This document shows, in pieces, positions 8,628 to 16,713 of a stretch of 64,000 nt of DNA (its first letter is position 1; every line of letters starts with the position of its first letter). Below the pieces are notes generated by a model. It saw nothing but the letters and a program-made list of their open reading frames with translations. It made no database searches and was not told the DNA's origin. The DNA is from Hyphomonas jannaschiana VP2. GTDB lineage: Bacteria > Pseudomonadota > Alphaproteobacteria > Caulobacterales > Hyphomonadaceae. A program made the position numbers and the translations under genes. The stretch spans positions 62,001 through 126,000 of the forward strand of contig NZ_ARYJ01000002.1 of the NCBI RefSeq assembly GCF_000685215.1. The letters run 5' to 3'.

Positions 8628-10246
8628 TCCGCGCCGACATTGTGAAGATGTACAAGGATGTTCACACTTGGGTGGGCATCGTTTCGGGGCTTGCCTTGTT
8701 CATCGCCTTCTATGCCGGGGCGATCACCATGTTCGAAGGGCAGCTGAAGCGCTGGGCGTCTCCTCCGCCTGCGCTCTCCACGCCGGTGCCGCTGGAGCGG
8801 ACGGCTGAACTCGTCAGCAAGACGATTGAGCAGCATCCCGACGCCGGCAATGGCTATACCATTCATGTGGCGACCAGTGCGGATCGTCCGGCCCGGATGA
8901 GCTGGACGGTTTGGCCCGAAGGCCGCTCACGCGGTGCGCCGCAGGAGACCTGGTACTCCGCGCTGGATACCAATGGGGATCTGGAAGTGAGCAAGGATAC
9001 GACCAGCCCGGTCGCGCAGTTTGTGGACGTGCTGCACCAGCAAGTGGGGCTGCCGTTCGATCATGAGATCGCAATGCCCATCATGGGTGCTATCTGCTTG
9101 CTCTACGCCATCGCGCTCATCTCAGGGGTCATCGTATTTCTACCGGGGTTCGCAAAGGACCTCTTCGCCCTGAGAATCGGGAAGAATCTCAAACGGATGT
9201 GGCTCGACGTGCACAATGTGCTCGGCATTTTCAGTCTGCCTTTCCATATCATCATGGCTCTGACCGCAATTGTCTTTGCCTTCCATGACCAGTTTTACGG
9301 CGTGCAGAACAAAGTCGCCTATGACGGCCAGCTCAGTGCCATGTTCGAGGCGAATGAACCTGAGCACCATGTCCATCCGGAGGAGAGGAAGGTGTTCCTT
9401 TCACCGGACTTGCTGATGGCACGCCTTGGCGAACAGGCCCCAGGATTTCAGGTGAAAGATATCCGTTACATCTTCCAACGTGACGGAACCATCGAGACAA
9501 TGGTGAATGGCGTAGATCCACGCTACGGTCATCGCGGGCCTGATTTCGGGATCGTGGCTGTGAATGCCTATACGGGGGATGTCATGTCCAAGGACTACCT
9601 GCCTGGACATCAGGAACCCATCATCGCAACCGTCACCGGCTTTTTCGCGCTCCACTTCGGGAATTTTGGCGGCGTGCCGGTGCGGTGGGGGTATTTCTTC
9701 CTCGGTCTTGCTGGCGCTTTCCTGTTTTACTCCGGTAACCTGCTCTGGATCGAGTCACGGCGGAAGAAGGCGCGGAAAACCCAGACGGATCCTGTGCAGC
9801 CTCTGAAGACGAAAGTGCTCGGTGCCCTGACGGTCGGGGTATCGTTGGGCTGTATCGCAGGCATATCCGTCACGATCGCCGCTGCAAAAGTGCTTCCCTC
9901 TTTCACGAGCGACATCGCGCCTTTGCACAGTTGGATCTACTATCTGACGTTTCTCGGGGCAGTTGGATGGGCCTTCCTTCGCGGTACTGCCAGGGGCGCT
10001 GTAGAGCTCCAGCTGTTTGCTGCAGCTTGCACGCTGGCCATCCCGTACGTGAGCCTGGCATCCTTTGTCATTCCCGGATTCGGGTGGACGTCGGAAGGCG
10101 GGGGCTTTCTGATTGAGCTAACGGCTCTGGCAGGTGCGGCAGGCTTGCTCGTCTCCGCCCATAGAACCCGGATCCGCGTCCGGAGATCGCCTTCGGATAG
10201 TATCTGGCATGTAAGCGGCATCAATTCGCGGGAAGTGATGACGTGA
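8624..10246 (+). CDS. PepSY-associated TM protein, putative ferric-siderophore reductase
   Basis: 540 residues. The N-terminal HTWVGIVSGLALFIAFYAG is the first span of the PepSY-TM family, followed by a periplasmic PepSY region (about 45-145), further spans (about 140-170 and 195-215, with HNVLGIFSLPFHIIMALT), a second PepSY region and four more C-terminal spans. Histidines at the membrane edges (HTW, HNVLG, FHI, LHF) are the heme or metal ligands seen in members believed to reduce ferric siderophores. Last gene of the receptor-esterase operon. Confidence 0.85.
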   Translation: MIRADIVKMYKDVHTWVGIVSGLALFIAFYAGAITMFEGQLKRWASPPPALSTPVPLERTAELVSKTIEQHPDAGNGYTIHVATSADRPARMSWTVWPEGRSRGAPQETWYSALDTNGDLEVSKDTTSPVAQFVDVLHQQVGLPFDHEIAMPIMGAICLLYAIALISGVIVFLPGFAKDLFALRIGKNLKRMWLDVHNVLGIFSLPFHIIMALTAIVFAFHDQFYGVQNKVAYDGQLSAMFEANEPEHHVHPEERKVFLSPDLLMARLGEQAPGFQVKDIRYIFQRDGTIETMVNGVDPRYGHRGPDFGIVAVNAYTGDVMSKDYLPGHQEPIIATVTGFFALHFGNFGGVPVRWGYFFLGLAGAFLFYSGNLLWIESRRKKARKTQTDPVQPLKTKVLGALTVGVSLGCIAGISVTIAAAKVLPSFTSDIAPLHSWIYYLTFLGAVGWAFLRGTARGAVELQLFAAACTLAIPYVSLASFVIPGFGWTSEGGGFLIELTALAGAAGLLVSAHRTRIRVRRSPSDSIWHVSGINSREVMT

Positions 10247-10338
10247 CGAAATTTCGTTAGCCGTGTCCAGCAGATTTGCGGCATGTTATCGGGCTGGCTG
10301 ATGACGGAAAAACTATCAATATTCAGGCCTTAAGTCGC

Positions 10339-10908
10339 TCAGGAAAGAGAGAAGTCACAACACCAGTTGCCAACCATCTCGGGCGCCAAATCCTTCTGAT
10401 CGAACTTGCAATGCGACCGTTCCGGGGAGCCGGAATGGGTCGCGTAGTACGTGCAATGACTACAAGTGCCAAACGGGCGTTTGTTTCGTATCTGCCTGAC
10501 ATTTTCCAGAAGCGAGTAGCAGAGTTTCTGCAATTGTTCCCGGTTCTTAGGCCCCAAATAATCTACTGCCGAAACCAGTGACTGCAGCGGGTCCTGATCC
10601 AGCATCTTCAAGCCAAGTGTGGACAATTTGAATATGTGGCTTCGAGCATCCTGCTTAGAGCGGATTTTTGTCAGAAGTCCTTTATCGTGGAGGCTTTTGA
10701 TGATCTGGGAAGCCGTTCCGCGTGACGTTCCGTGAAAATCCGCAAAGGCGGAGGAAGTGTTCGCTTCCTTTCCAGCACGGGAAAAGAATCGAAGACAGGT
10801 CCATTGAGCCGCTGTGAGCGGTGACGCGCTGCTATCACTTCGCAAGACCCGTCCGACATGGACGAGAAGTTCTGCTAGCTCCGCGCTGTCTGCGTCAATT
10901 TCGCTCAT
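10339..10908 (-). CDS. MarR-family regulator with Cys-rich C-terminal tail
   Basis: 189 residues, ATG at 10908. Residues about 10-140 form a MarR-type winged helix: PLTAAQWTCLRFFSRAG, the recognition helix region HGTSRGTASQIIKSLHDKG and the wing LTKIRSKQDARSHIFKLS. The tail (about 150-189) adds CSHC, then HCKF and NWCC, a possible metal site. It is divergent from the RpoH-like gene and 92 bases from the end of the iron operon, so iron or redox sensing is a reasonable but unproved guess. Imperfect inverted repeats lie in the divergent promoter. Confidence 0.78.
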   Translation of the reverse strand: MSEIDADSAELAELLVHVGRVLRSDSSASPLTAAQWTCLRFFSRAGKEANTSSAFADFHGTSRGTASQIIKSLHDKGLLTKIRSKQDARSHIFKLSTLGLKMLDQDPLQSLVSAVDYLGPKNREQLQKLCYSLLENVRQIRNKRPFGTCSHCTYYATHSGSPERSHCKFDQKDLAPEMVGNWCCDFSLS

Positions 10909-10917
10909 GCCTTTTAC

Positions 10918-10970
10918 TATCGAAACGAAATCAAATTGACAATATACCGCCACCAGATAGTTTCGAATCG
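10918..10970. promoter_or_regulatory. inverted repeat in the marR/rpoH-like divergent promoter
   Basis: TATCGAAAC (10918-10926) and GTTTCGA (10960-10966) form complementary arms about 33 bases apart, in an AT-rich spacer that has to hold both promoters. Candidate binding sites for the MarR protein; not proven. Confidence 0.3.
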
Positions 10971-10996
10971 ATATTATATGTACGGAACCCCAGACG

Positions 10997-11857
10997 ATGA
11001 TCAGCGACTCCAGAACTCGTCCGAGATCCAAGAGTAAACGGACCGCAAACTGGCTAAGCGCCGAAGAAGAAAAGACCCTTGCTCGCGCCTGGCAGAATGA
11101 GCGTGACCTGAAAGCGAGAAACAAACTCGTCGTTGCGTATACGCCTCTGGCTGAAGCTATGGCGGCGCGGCTCCTGCAGGATCGAAACGAGAGCCAGAGG
11201 TCTGACTTCATTCAGGAAGCCCATATCGGACTTCTGAAGGCGATTGACCGGTTTGACCCGGAAAGGGGATTTCGACTTTCAACCTATGCCGCCTGGTGGG
11301 TCAGAGCCGAAATACAAACCTTCAAACTCAACAACTGGTCGTTGGTGCGGCGAGGAACGTCGACACATGCCCGCAAGGCATTCTTCCAGCTCGGGCGTGT
11401 CGAAACGGAAATGACCCGATTAAAGGATTCCGACCCGACTGAGATCGACAAGACAATCGCATCGAACCTTGGAATTACGCGGCAAAGACTGAATGTCCTG
11501 CGAACGCAGTTTTCCGGGGCGGACAAATCACTGGATATCCAACCGGGAGAAGGACAAGGCGCCTTTGGATCTCCTTATCTCATTGATAAATCGGAATTGG
11601 TTGAGCTTCGGGTCAGCCAGAAAATTGATCAGGAACGAATAAAGAGCGTTCTATCCAGTTCTCTGGCCAAACTGCCCTGTCGGGAACGAAAGATCGTTCT
11701 GCTGAACGTGATGATCGAGCCCCGGCGTACGCTTGAGAGTCTGGCAGCCGACTATGGCGTTTCAAAAGAACGTATTCGACAATTGCGCAACAAGGGCCTG
11801 GACCGGCTGCGCCGGGAGTTCTCTTTACAAGGCATTCAAGCTCAGGACTTTTTCTGA
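10997..11857 (+). CDS. RpoH-like sigma-70 family factor
   Basis: 286 residues, close to the length of sigma-32. Region 2 is clear: YTPLAEAMAARLL, the core-binding FIQEAHIGLLKAIDRFDPERGFRLSTYAAWWVRAEIQ and the RpoH-type box NNWSLVRRGT. Region 4 ends with TLESLAADYGVSKERIRQLRNKGLDRLR, a helix-turn-helix for the -35 box. The gene is less GC-rich than its neighbours and lies beside an island. Probably an accessory heat-shock-type sigma factor rather than the housekeeping RpoH. Divergent from the MarR gene. Confidence 0.85.
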   Translation: MISDSRTRPRSKSKRTANWLSAEEEKTLARAWQNERDLKARNKLVVAYTPLAEAMAARLLQDRNESQRSDFIQEAHIGLLKAIDRFDPERGFRLSTYAAWWVRAEIQTFKLNNWSLVRRGTSTHARKAFFQLGRVETEMTRLKDSDPTEIDKTIASNLGITRQRLNVLRTQFSGADKSLDIQPGEGQGAFGSPYLIDKSELVELRVSQKIDQERIKSVLSSSLAKLPCRERKIVLLNVMIEPRRTLESLAADYGVSKERIRQLRNKGLDRLRREFSLQGIQAQDFF

Positions 11858-12117
11858 ACTCGTACGCCACAGAAACAGGATTGATGAAGAATGGCAGCGG
11901 ACGCTGCACATCATGTGCGCTCTGAACCTGACAATTCGTCCGGATTCAGATCTTACCTGCGAGCGGCATTCAAGTGTTGTATATCAGGGAATAATCACAT
12001 CAAGAGTAACTCATTCAAAAGTGCCGGAAAATATGATCAGTGTAAGGTATCCGTCGATGCTGAATTGTCTACGACGACATATGAAACTCCCCATCGTAGC
12101 GGGGACAATAAGACAGT
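11858..12117. other. intergenic between sigma factor and integrase
   Basis: 260 bases, clearly AT-richer than the surroundings. As the integrase 3' end points here, an attachment core would be expected, but no copy of the tRNA-Thr 3' end or other tRNA fragment was found by eye. No gene seen. Confidence 0.4.
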
Positions 12118-13245
12118 TTAGATTGATTCCAGCAGGAACTCTGAGACCGTATCGGCGTCCAATTGGCGCGCGACCTGGCACAAAAAGAGGTCGATCGCAT
12201 CTGTGGCCTTCGTCAGGTATGCAGGATCGAAGGGTGCATAGATTTCCGTTGTCGAGTAATCCGGTGCCTTGTGGCCGAGTTGTGCCGCAACCTCCCATGC
12301 TGGAACGCTTTGCATTCGGAGCCAGCGGGCGATCGTATGCCGAAAGGAATAAGTCTGGACGTTTCCGGACAAGCCTGCAGCTGCGCGGGTTGACGCCCAG
12401 CTTCGTTTTACGCTTTCGACGGCGGAGCCTTCATAACGGACAAGCGCTTCGGTTCCGGACGCCTGCTTGCGCACCTCAATATAGGCCGCGAGTTGTTCCG
12501 GGAGCTTCACAGTGGGGCGGTATTTCTTGGTCTGTTCGCGGCCTTTGGGGTTCAAGTCGATCAGCCTGTGCTCCAGATCAATCTGTGACAGGTGCAAGTC
12601 AAGAATGGCGCCAGTGCGGGCGGCAGTTCCTATCAAGAAGGCGATCAAGACACGGACATGTTGTTCCCTGGCAGCTTTGAGGAGTTTGGCAACCTCCTCT
12701 ATTTCGAGGGGCCGGCCTTTGGGTTCCGGCTTGGGGGGATTGACCAGCTGGACATAAGGCACTGAAGCGATGTCACCTCGTTTCCAGGCCCAGTTGAGCG
12801 CAGACTTCCCGATCATGAGCGCATTGCGGACCGAGCTTTGCGAAAGCTTCTTTTCAGCTGACAGCCAATTTCGGAATTTCAGCTGCTGATCCTGGTGGAG
12901 CGCTTGCTTGATTGTCGCTTCACCGTGAAATTCCAGCCAGTAGCGAAGGGTTCGGCGGATATCGACGGCGGATCGCAGGTGCTGGCCATGGTGTTCGTAG
13001 AACCGGGCGAAAACTTCGGCCAGCGTGGTCTCGTCCGGAGCTTCCTGTGTCTTGGATTGGTTGAGAACGAACCAGTCGTTCAGGATGGCCTTTGCTTCTT
13101 CAAAATCCGTTGTGCCGAGGCTAGCGCGTCCGGTCCTGCGAGTCTTGGGGTCGATCCACATCCGGTACCAGGCCGGGCTGCCTGAGCGCTGGCCGAGCCA
13201 ATATTTGCCGACCTGGTATCTGACTCTGGCTGCGTATCTTGCCAT
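12118..13245 (-). CDS. tyrosine-type site-specific integrase
   Basis: 375 residues. An N-terminal arm-binding region (1-60), a SAM-like core-binding domain (about 70-165) and the catalytic domain (about 175-345). Catalytic residues visible: Arg210 in TAARTGAI, Arg302 in YSFRHT, His325 in LGHK and Tyr336 in EIYAPF. It should integrate and excise the surrounding conjugative element. It is the outermost gene of the minus-strand ICE cluster and resembles the dead integrase fragment beside tRNA-Thr at 4.5 kb. Its 5' end overlaps the HTH gene by 166 bases. Confidence 0.93.
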   Translation of the reverse strand: MARYAARVRYQVGKYWLGQRSGSPAWYRMWIDPKTRRTGRASLGTTDFEEAKAILNDWFVLNQSKTQEAPDETTLAEVFARFYEHHGQHLRSAVDIRRTLRYWLEFHGEATIKQALHQDQQLKFRNWLSAEKKLSQSSVRNALMIGKSALNWAWKRGDIASVPYVQLVNPPKPEPKGRPLEIEEVAKLLKAAREQHVRVLIAFLIGTAARTGAILDLHLSQIDLEHRLIDLNPKGREQTKKYRPTVKLPEQLAAYIEVRKQASGTEALVRYEGSAVESVKRSWASTRAAAGLSGNVQTYSFRHTIARWLRMQSVPAWEVAAQLGHKAPDYSTTEIYAPFDPAYLTKATDAIDLFLCQVARQLDADTVSEFLLESI

Positions 13246-13475
13246 GTCGTCTCCTCAATTGCGTTCAACAGGTATTCGGCAAGCTGAAACCCGAAGAAGG
13301 AGAGCTTGCGCTTCGAAATCCGTACGTATGCGATCCGGCCTGCATCCCTCAGCCTTTTCAGGGTCTGTTTCGACATGCCGAGATGCCGGGCAGCCTCTTC
13401 TTCTGAGTAGCGCTGGTAGACCGGCAACCCGATTTCACTGGACATCTGCCGGACGGTTTCGTCGACTTCGTGCAT
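13080..13475 (-). CDS. helix-turn-helix protein, excisionase-like
   Basis: 131 residues from the ATG at 13475, which has AGGA 10 bases upstream; a TTG start at 13493 would add six residues. Residues about 20-60 (YSEEEAARHLGMSKQTLKRLRDAGRI, then VRISKRKLSFF) form a MerR/AlpA-like winged HTH of the excisionase type. The C-terminal 55 residues are encoded in the overlap with the integrase gene in another frame and look unstructured. Position directly upstream of the integrase suggests control of excision. Confidence 0.65.
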   Translation of the reverse strand: MHEVDETVRQMSSEIGLPVYQRYSEEEAARHLGMSKQTLKRLRDAGRIAYVRISKRKLSFFGFQLAEYLLNAIEETTWQDTQPESDTRSANIGSASAQAARPGTGCGSTPRLAGPDALASAQRILKKQRPS

Positions 13476-13493
13476 GGTCTTGCGTCCTGCCAA

Positions 13494-13733
13494 TCAGCCC
13501 TTCTGACTGGCCTTCAGGACCTTGCGGGCTTTCCGGAACCCGGCATCGCTTGCCAGAAATGCTTCGAGCATATGCGGGACCAGAACTGCGATGTTCACCT
13601 CCTCTCCATGCAGCTGGCTATGAACCTGGGAATAATCTTCCAGTTCAGCAACAAGTGAGGGGTCGATCTGGACGGTCAGTTTCTGTGGAGTGCGGTCCGG
13701 CAGCGGCCCGATCTTCAGGCTGGTCTTGCTCAT
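13494..13733 (-). CDS. DUF2274 domain protein
   Basis: 79 residues. The family sits right after trbI in alphaproteobacterial conjugation clusters, as here, with ATGA-type overlap. Visible pattern: LKIGPLPDRTPQKLTVQIDP followed by two helices (LVAELEDYSQVHSQ, VAVLVPHMLEAFLASDAGF-like), similar to a ribbon-helix-helix DNA-binding fold. The role is not established; a regulator or relaxosome accessory is likely. Confidence 0.8.
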   Translation of the reverse strand: MSKTSLKIGPLPDRTPQKLTVQIDPSLVAELEDYSQVHSQLHGEEVNIAVLVPHMLEAFLASDAGFRKARKVLKASQKG

Positions 13734-14989
13734 TGTGGGTGTCCTTCTTCATAGGGTTTCAGAACGATGTCCTTGTTCGCGAGCACGCCGAGCCGCCAGC
13801 CGGGCCGGATCGTGATCGTGGGCTGGACGCCGAGGTTTCGGCGCACGATTTCCTGACCGGCTTCATTGGCGCCGGTCTGCGCCGAGCGGCGGAGCGCCCG
13901 GGCAATATCGCTTTCATCGTCAGTGCCGAGTTCGGCGCCGACGCCAAGCAATGTCGAGAGGGCGACGCCCTGCAGCAACTTCCAGGAGTGATAGTCGACC
14001 TTGTCCTCGAGTCCGGCATAGCCGCGCGCGTCGACGCCGGCGAGATTGTCGATCCGGATGGAAGATCCGTCGGGCATGACGATCCGGCTCCAGACAAGGA
14101 GGGCCCGTGATTGGCCAAATGCGATGACACTGTCATAGCGTCCGATCAGGCGCGCGCCCTGCGGCACGAGCACGGTCTCGCCGGTCACCGTGTCATAGAC
14201 CGGGCTCGTCACCTGCGCGATAACCTGGCCCGGAAGATCGGAGTTCACACCCGTCAAAAGCGTCGCCGGGATGATCGTGCCTGCCATCAACTGGTAAGGC
14301 GAAACAGGCGTCTCGAGCCGGTGCGGATTGTAGATCGAGGGATCGGGCTCTTCGCCCAGGAAATCCAGTTTCCGCACCTGCCGGTTCGGATCCTCGCTGA
14401 GAGACGATCCGAAAGCTCCTTCGCGAGATGGCGCAAAGGCCGACAGGTCCGGAAAACTCACCGAACTCGGCGCAGATGATGCACCACTCCCAAAAACAGT
14501 CTTCGACCCTGCACCTGAGCCCACTTGGAAAAACACGCCGCTCCCGCGCGCTGCATCCGTAAGTGCTGCCTCGCGTGCCCTGAGTTTCTCTTCCAGCGCC
14601 GCCAGCTGCTCCTTCATCGAGTCCACCTCTGGCGCATCTTCCTCCGGCAGGCCCATACGCCCTTCACGCTGCGCCTTCAGGATCGGCGGGCCAAGGTCGC
14701 CAGGCAGTGGCGGCCCGAGCATATCTTCCTTCGGCGGCAGTTCGCCATAAGATTTCGGAAGCGTGGCCAATCCGTCCGCTTCCGGATTATGCCCGGTATT
14801 GTAAAGCTCGCGCGCAGGACCACCATCGTCGTCCTTCGGGGTCTGCAGGGCAAACGCCAGAGAGCCGAGGACGATCGCGCTGCCTGTGCCGACAAGCACC
14901 ATCAGGGCCCGCTTGGAGAACCGTTTGACGGGCCGCGGTCGCCCGCGGATTTCCAATGGCTGGGGAGAAGAGGAGGCCGCTTCCGTCAT
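13730..14989 (-). CDS. trbI: conjugal transfer protein TrbI (VirB10-like)
   Basis: 419 residues. A cytoplasmic N-terminus is followed by one TM span (about 28-48), a proline-rich/coiled-coil periplasmic linker (about 60-150) and the VirB10 barrel domain (about 230-410) with SPYQLMAGTIIPATLLTGVNSDLPGQ, VLVPQGARLIGRYDS and the closing TITIRPGWRLGVLANKDI. It bridges inner and outer membranes in the mating channel core with TrbG and TrbF. Overlaps trbG by 4 bases and the DUF2274 gene by 4. Confidence 0.95.
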   Translation of the reverse strand: MTEAASSSPQPLEIRGRPRPVKRFSKRALMVLVGTGSAIVLGSLAFALQTPKDDDGGPARELYNTGHNPEADGLATLPKSYGELPPKEDMLGPPLPGDLGPPILKAQREGRMGLPEEDAPEVDSMKEQLAALEEKLRAREAALTDAARGSGVFFQVGSGAGSKTVFGSGASSAPSSVSFPDLSAFAPSREGAFGSSLSEDPNRQVRKLDFLGEEPDPSIYNPHRLETPVSPYQLMAGTIIPATLLTGVNSDLPGQVIAQVTSPVYDTVTGETVLVPQGARLIGRYDSVIAFGQSRALLVWSRIVMPDGSSIRIDNLAGVDARGYAGLEDKVDYHSWKLLQGVALSTLLGVGAELGTDDESDIARALRRSAQTGANEAGQEIVRRNLGVQPTITIRPGWRLGVLANKDIVLKPYEEGHPQ

Positions 14990-16014
14990 GGTTTTGTGCT
15001 GCCAAGATCATTGCGCGCGATCTTCACGACGTCCTGGCGCTTTTCGCCGAGGCGCAGTTCAGCGCGGGCGAACAGGCGGTCGACGACATAATAGTCGCCC
15101 GACATGCGATAGTTCACGAGCTGGGACTTGCCGTCCCGGCCGATGACGAACAGGGCAGGGGCCTCGCCCTGGTCGAGCCGGGCCGGGAACTGGATGTAGA
15201 CTTTGCGGCCATCGTCGAAGACGCGATCCGGCCGCCAGTGCGGCGCATCGCCGTCGATGTCGTACCGGAACTTCAGCCGGTCGAGCTGCAGTCCGGCGGG
15301 CGAGGAGGGTGCCGATGCGCGCGCCGTGCCTGAACTCGCCACCCGCGTCACCAATTGCTGGTCGGCATAGCGCCAGGAGACGGCCGCCATATAGGTTTCC
15401 TCGAACGCGCGGAGTTCCAGGTGGTAGGCTCTCAAGCTCGTCGTGATGATGAGGTTCGTCTTGAGGCCGGCCTGGGTCGGCTTGATCAGGATATGGGCCT
15501 GGGCCTCTGCGCCGGTGCCGGAGACCGTGTCTCCCAGGACCCAGCGGACCGTGTCGCCGGCCGAGACCGAGACGAGTTCCTCGCCGGGCTGGAGGACGAT
15601 ATCGGTGACCTGTTCCGGTGCGCAATAGACCTGGTAAAGCGCACCCACGGTGTAGGGATAGACCTGGATCGCGTTCATGTAGTTGTCGAGCGAGGGTTCG
15701 ATCGCCGCCTGGCCGTTCGCCGCCTCGATGGCCTGATAGGGTTTGAGGGAAGGCGCTTCCGTCTTCGTCGGCATGGGTTTCAGCTGGCCGGGCACCGCGC
15801 CTGACACGATGGTCGGCGTGTAGGTGCGGTAGACGACCGGTTCTGGGGCTGGCTCGGCGTCCGCGGCCTCTGTCTCCTCCACATCCGGTGCGAGATAGAG
15901 GTCTTCGACATAGTCTGGCTCATCGAGGGTGATGTCGGGACCGCGAGACGCCGGCAACGTCTCGCAGGCGGCAAGCGCCGAGGAGGCAAGCAGGATCGGG
16001 GCAAGGCGTTTCAT
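14986..16014 (-). CDS. trbG: conjugal transfer protein TrbG (VirB9-like)
   Basis: 342 residues with an N-terminal lipoprotein-like signal (LLASSALAAC). The CagX/VirB9 fold occupies about 115-335: VYPYTVGALYQVYCAPEQVTDI, the strand set with GDTVRWVLGDT, LIITTSLRAYHLEL and, at the end, GDYYVVDRLFARAELRLGEKRQDVV. It forms the outer-membrane layer of the type IV secretion core with TrbI. Its start overlaps nothing; it follows trbF by 12 bases. Confidence 0.95.
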   Translation of the reverse strand: MKRLAPILLASSALAACETLPASRGPDITLDEPDYVEDLYLAPDVEETEAADAEPAPEPVVYRTYTPTIVSGAVPGQLKPMPTKTEAPSLKPYQAIEAANGQAAIEPSLDNYMNAIQVYPYTVGALYQVYCAPEQVTDIVLQPGEELVSVSAGDTVRWVLGDTVSGTGAEAQAHILIKPTQAGLKTNLIITTSLRAYHLELRAFEETYMAAVSWRYADQQLVTRVASSGTARASAPSSPAGLQLDRLKFRYDIDGDAPHWRPDRVFDDGRKVYIQFPARLDQGEAPALFVIGRDGKSQLVNYRMSGDYYVVDRLFARAELRLGEKRQDVVKIARNDLGSTKP

Positions 16015-16026
16015 GGGGTTATGCTC

Positions 16027-16710
16027 CTATTGATGGTCTTTTGACCAGTTGAGACCGTGGACGTAGAGGCCGAGAGGATTGGCCCGCAGGGCCTCTTCGG
16101 TGCGGGGCGGGTCGATGACGATCGAGAAGATGCCCGTGTGGGTCGACTGGCCGGTCTCGGCCCCGTTCCGGAAGGCGGTTTCGCGCCAGCGGACGGTGAA
16201 ACTGTCATCCGAGGCGCGCACGACGCTCGTCACATCCACCGAAACAGAGCGCCTGCCGACCTCCGTAAACGGATCATTGTCGCGGGCATAATCGTTGAGT
16301 GTCGCCGCGGCCCGGTCGGTTGCATAGGCATAGGCCTTCAGCCAGTTCTGGCGGACGACGACCGGATCAATTGAGATGGAGCGCGTATTCTTCACGAACT
16401 CGGCGAGGTGATAGGCGATCTGCGCATCGGTCGGCTCATAGCGTCCGTCGGCAGGGCCGACGGCGCGTACCGCGCCTTCGCCGGTCAGTTCGACGACATA
16501 GGGCGTCACGATCGATTGGGTCGAGCGCCAGACAAGGCCGCCTGCGAGCACGAAGGACAGGGCCAGACTTCCTAGCGCTGCGAACCGCCAATTAGCTGCC
16601 TGGACGCGGGCCGATCCGATCCGGTCGTCCCAGGCCTGCGCCGCACGCTGGTAAGGCGTCACGGGCGCCGTGGTCTCGCCATAGCGGGTAGAATTGCGCT
16701 TCCAGAGCAT
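16027..16710 (-). CDS. trbF: conjugal transfer protein TrbF (VirB8-like)
   Basis: 227 residues: a short cytoplasmic tail, one TM helix (about 42-62, ALGSLALSFVLAGGLVW) and a periplasmic VirB8 domain with NTF2-like fold (ARDNDPFTEVGRRSVSVDVTSVVRASDDSF). TrbF is an inner-membrane assembly factor of the mating channel. It lies 3 bases after trbL. Confidence 0.94.
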   Translation of the reverse strand: MLWKRNSTRYGETTAPVTPYQRAAQAWDDRIGSARVQAANWRFAALGSLALSFVLAGGLVWRSTQSIVTPYVVELTGEGAVRAVGPADGRYEPTDAQIAYHLAEFVKNTRSISIDPVVVRQNWLKAYAYATDRAAATLNDYARDNDPFTEVGRRSVSVDVTSVVRASDDSFTVRWRETAFRNGAETGQSTHTGIFSIVIDPPRTEEALRANPLGLYVHGLNWSKDHQ

Positions 16711-16713
16711 TGC

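Noticed and set aside
11858-12117. Attachment site (attL/attR) of the ICE
   Set aside because: No direct repeat of the tRNA-Thr 3' end or of another tRNA was found by eye. A computed repeat search is needed.
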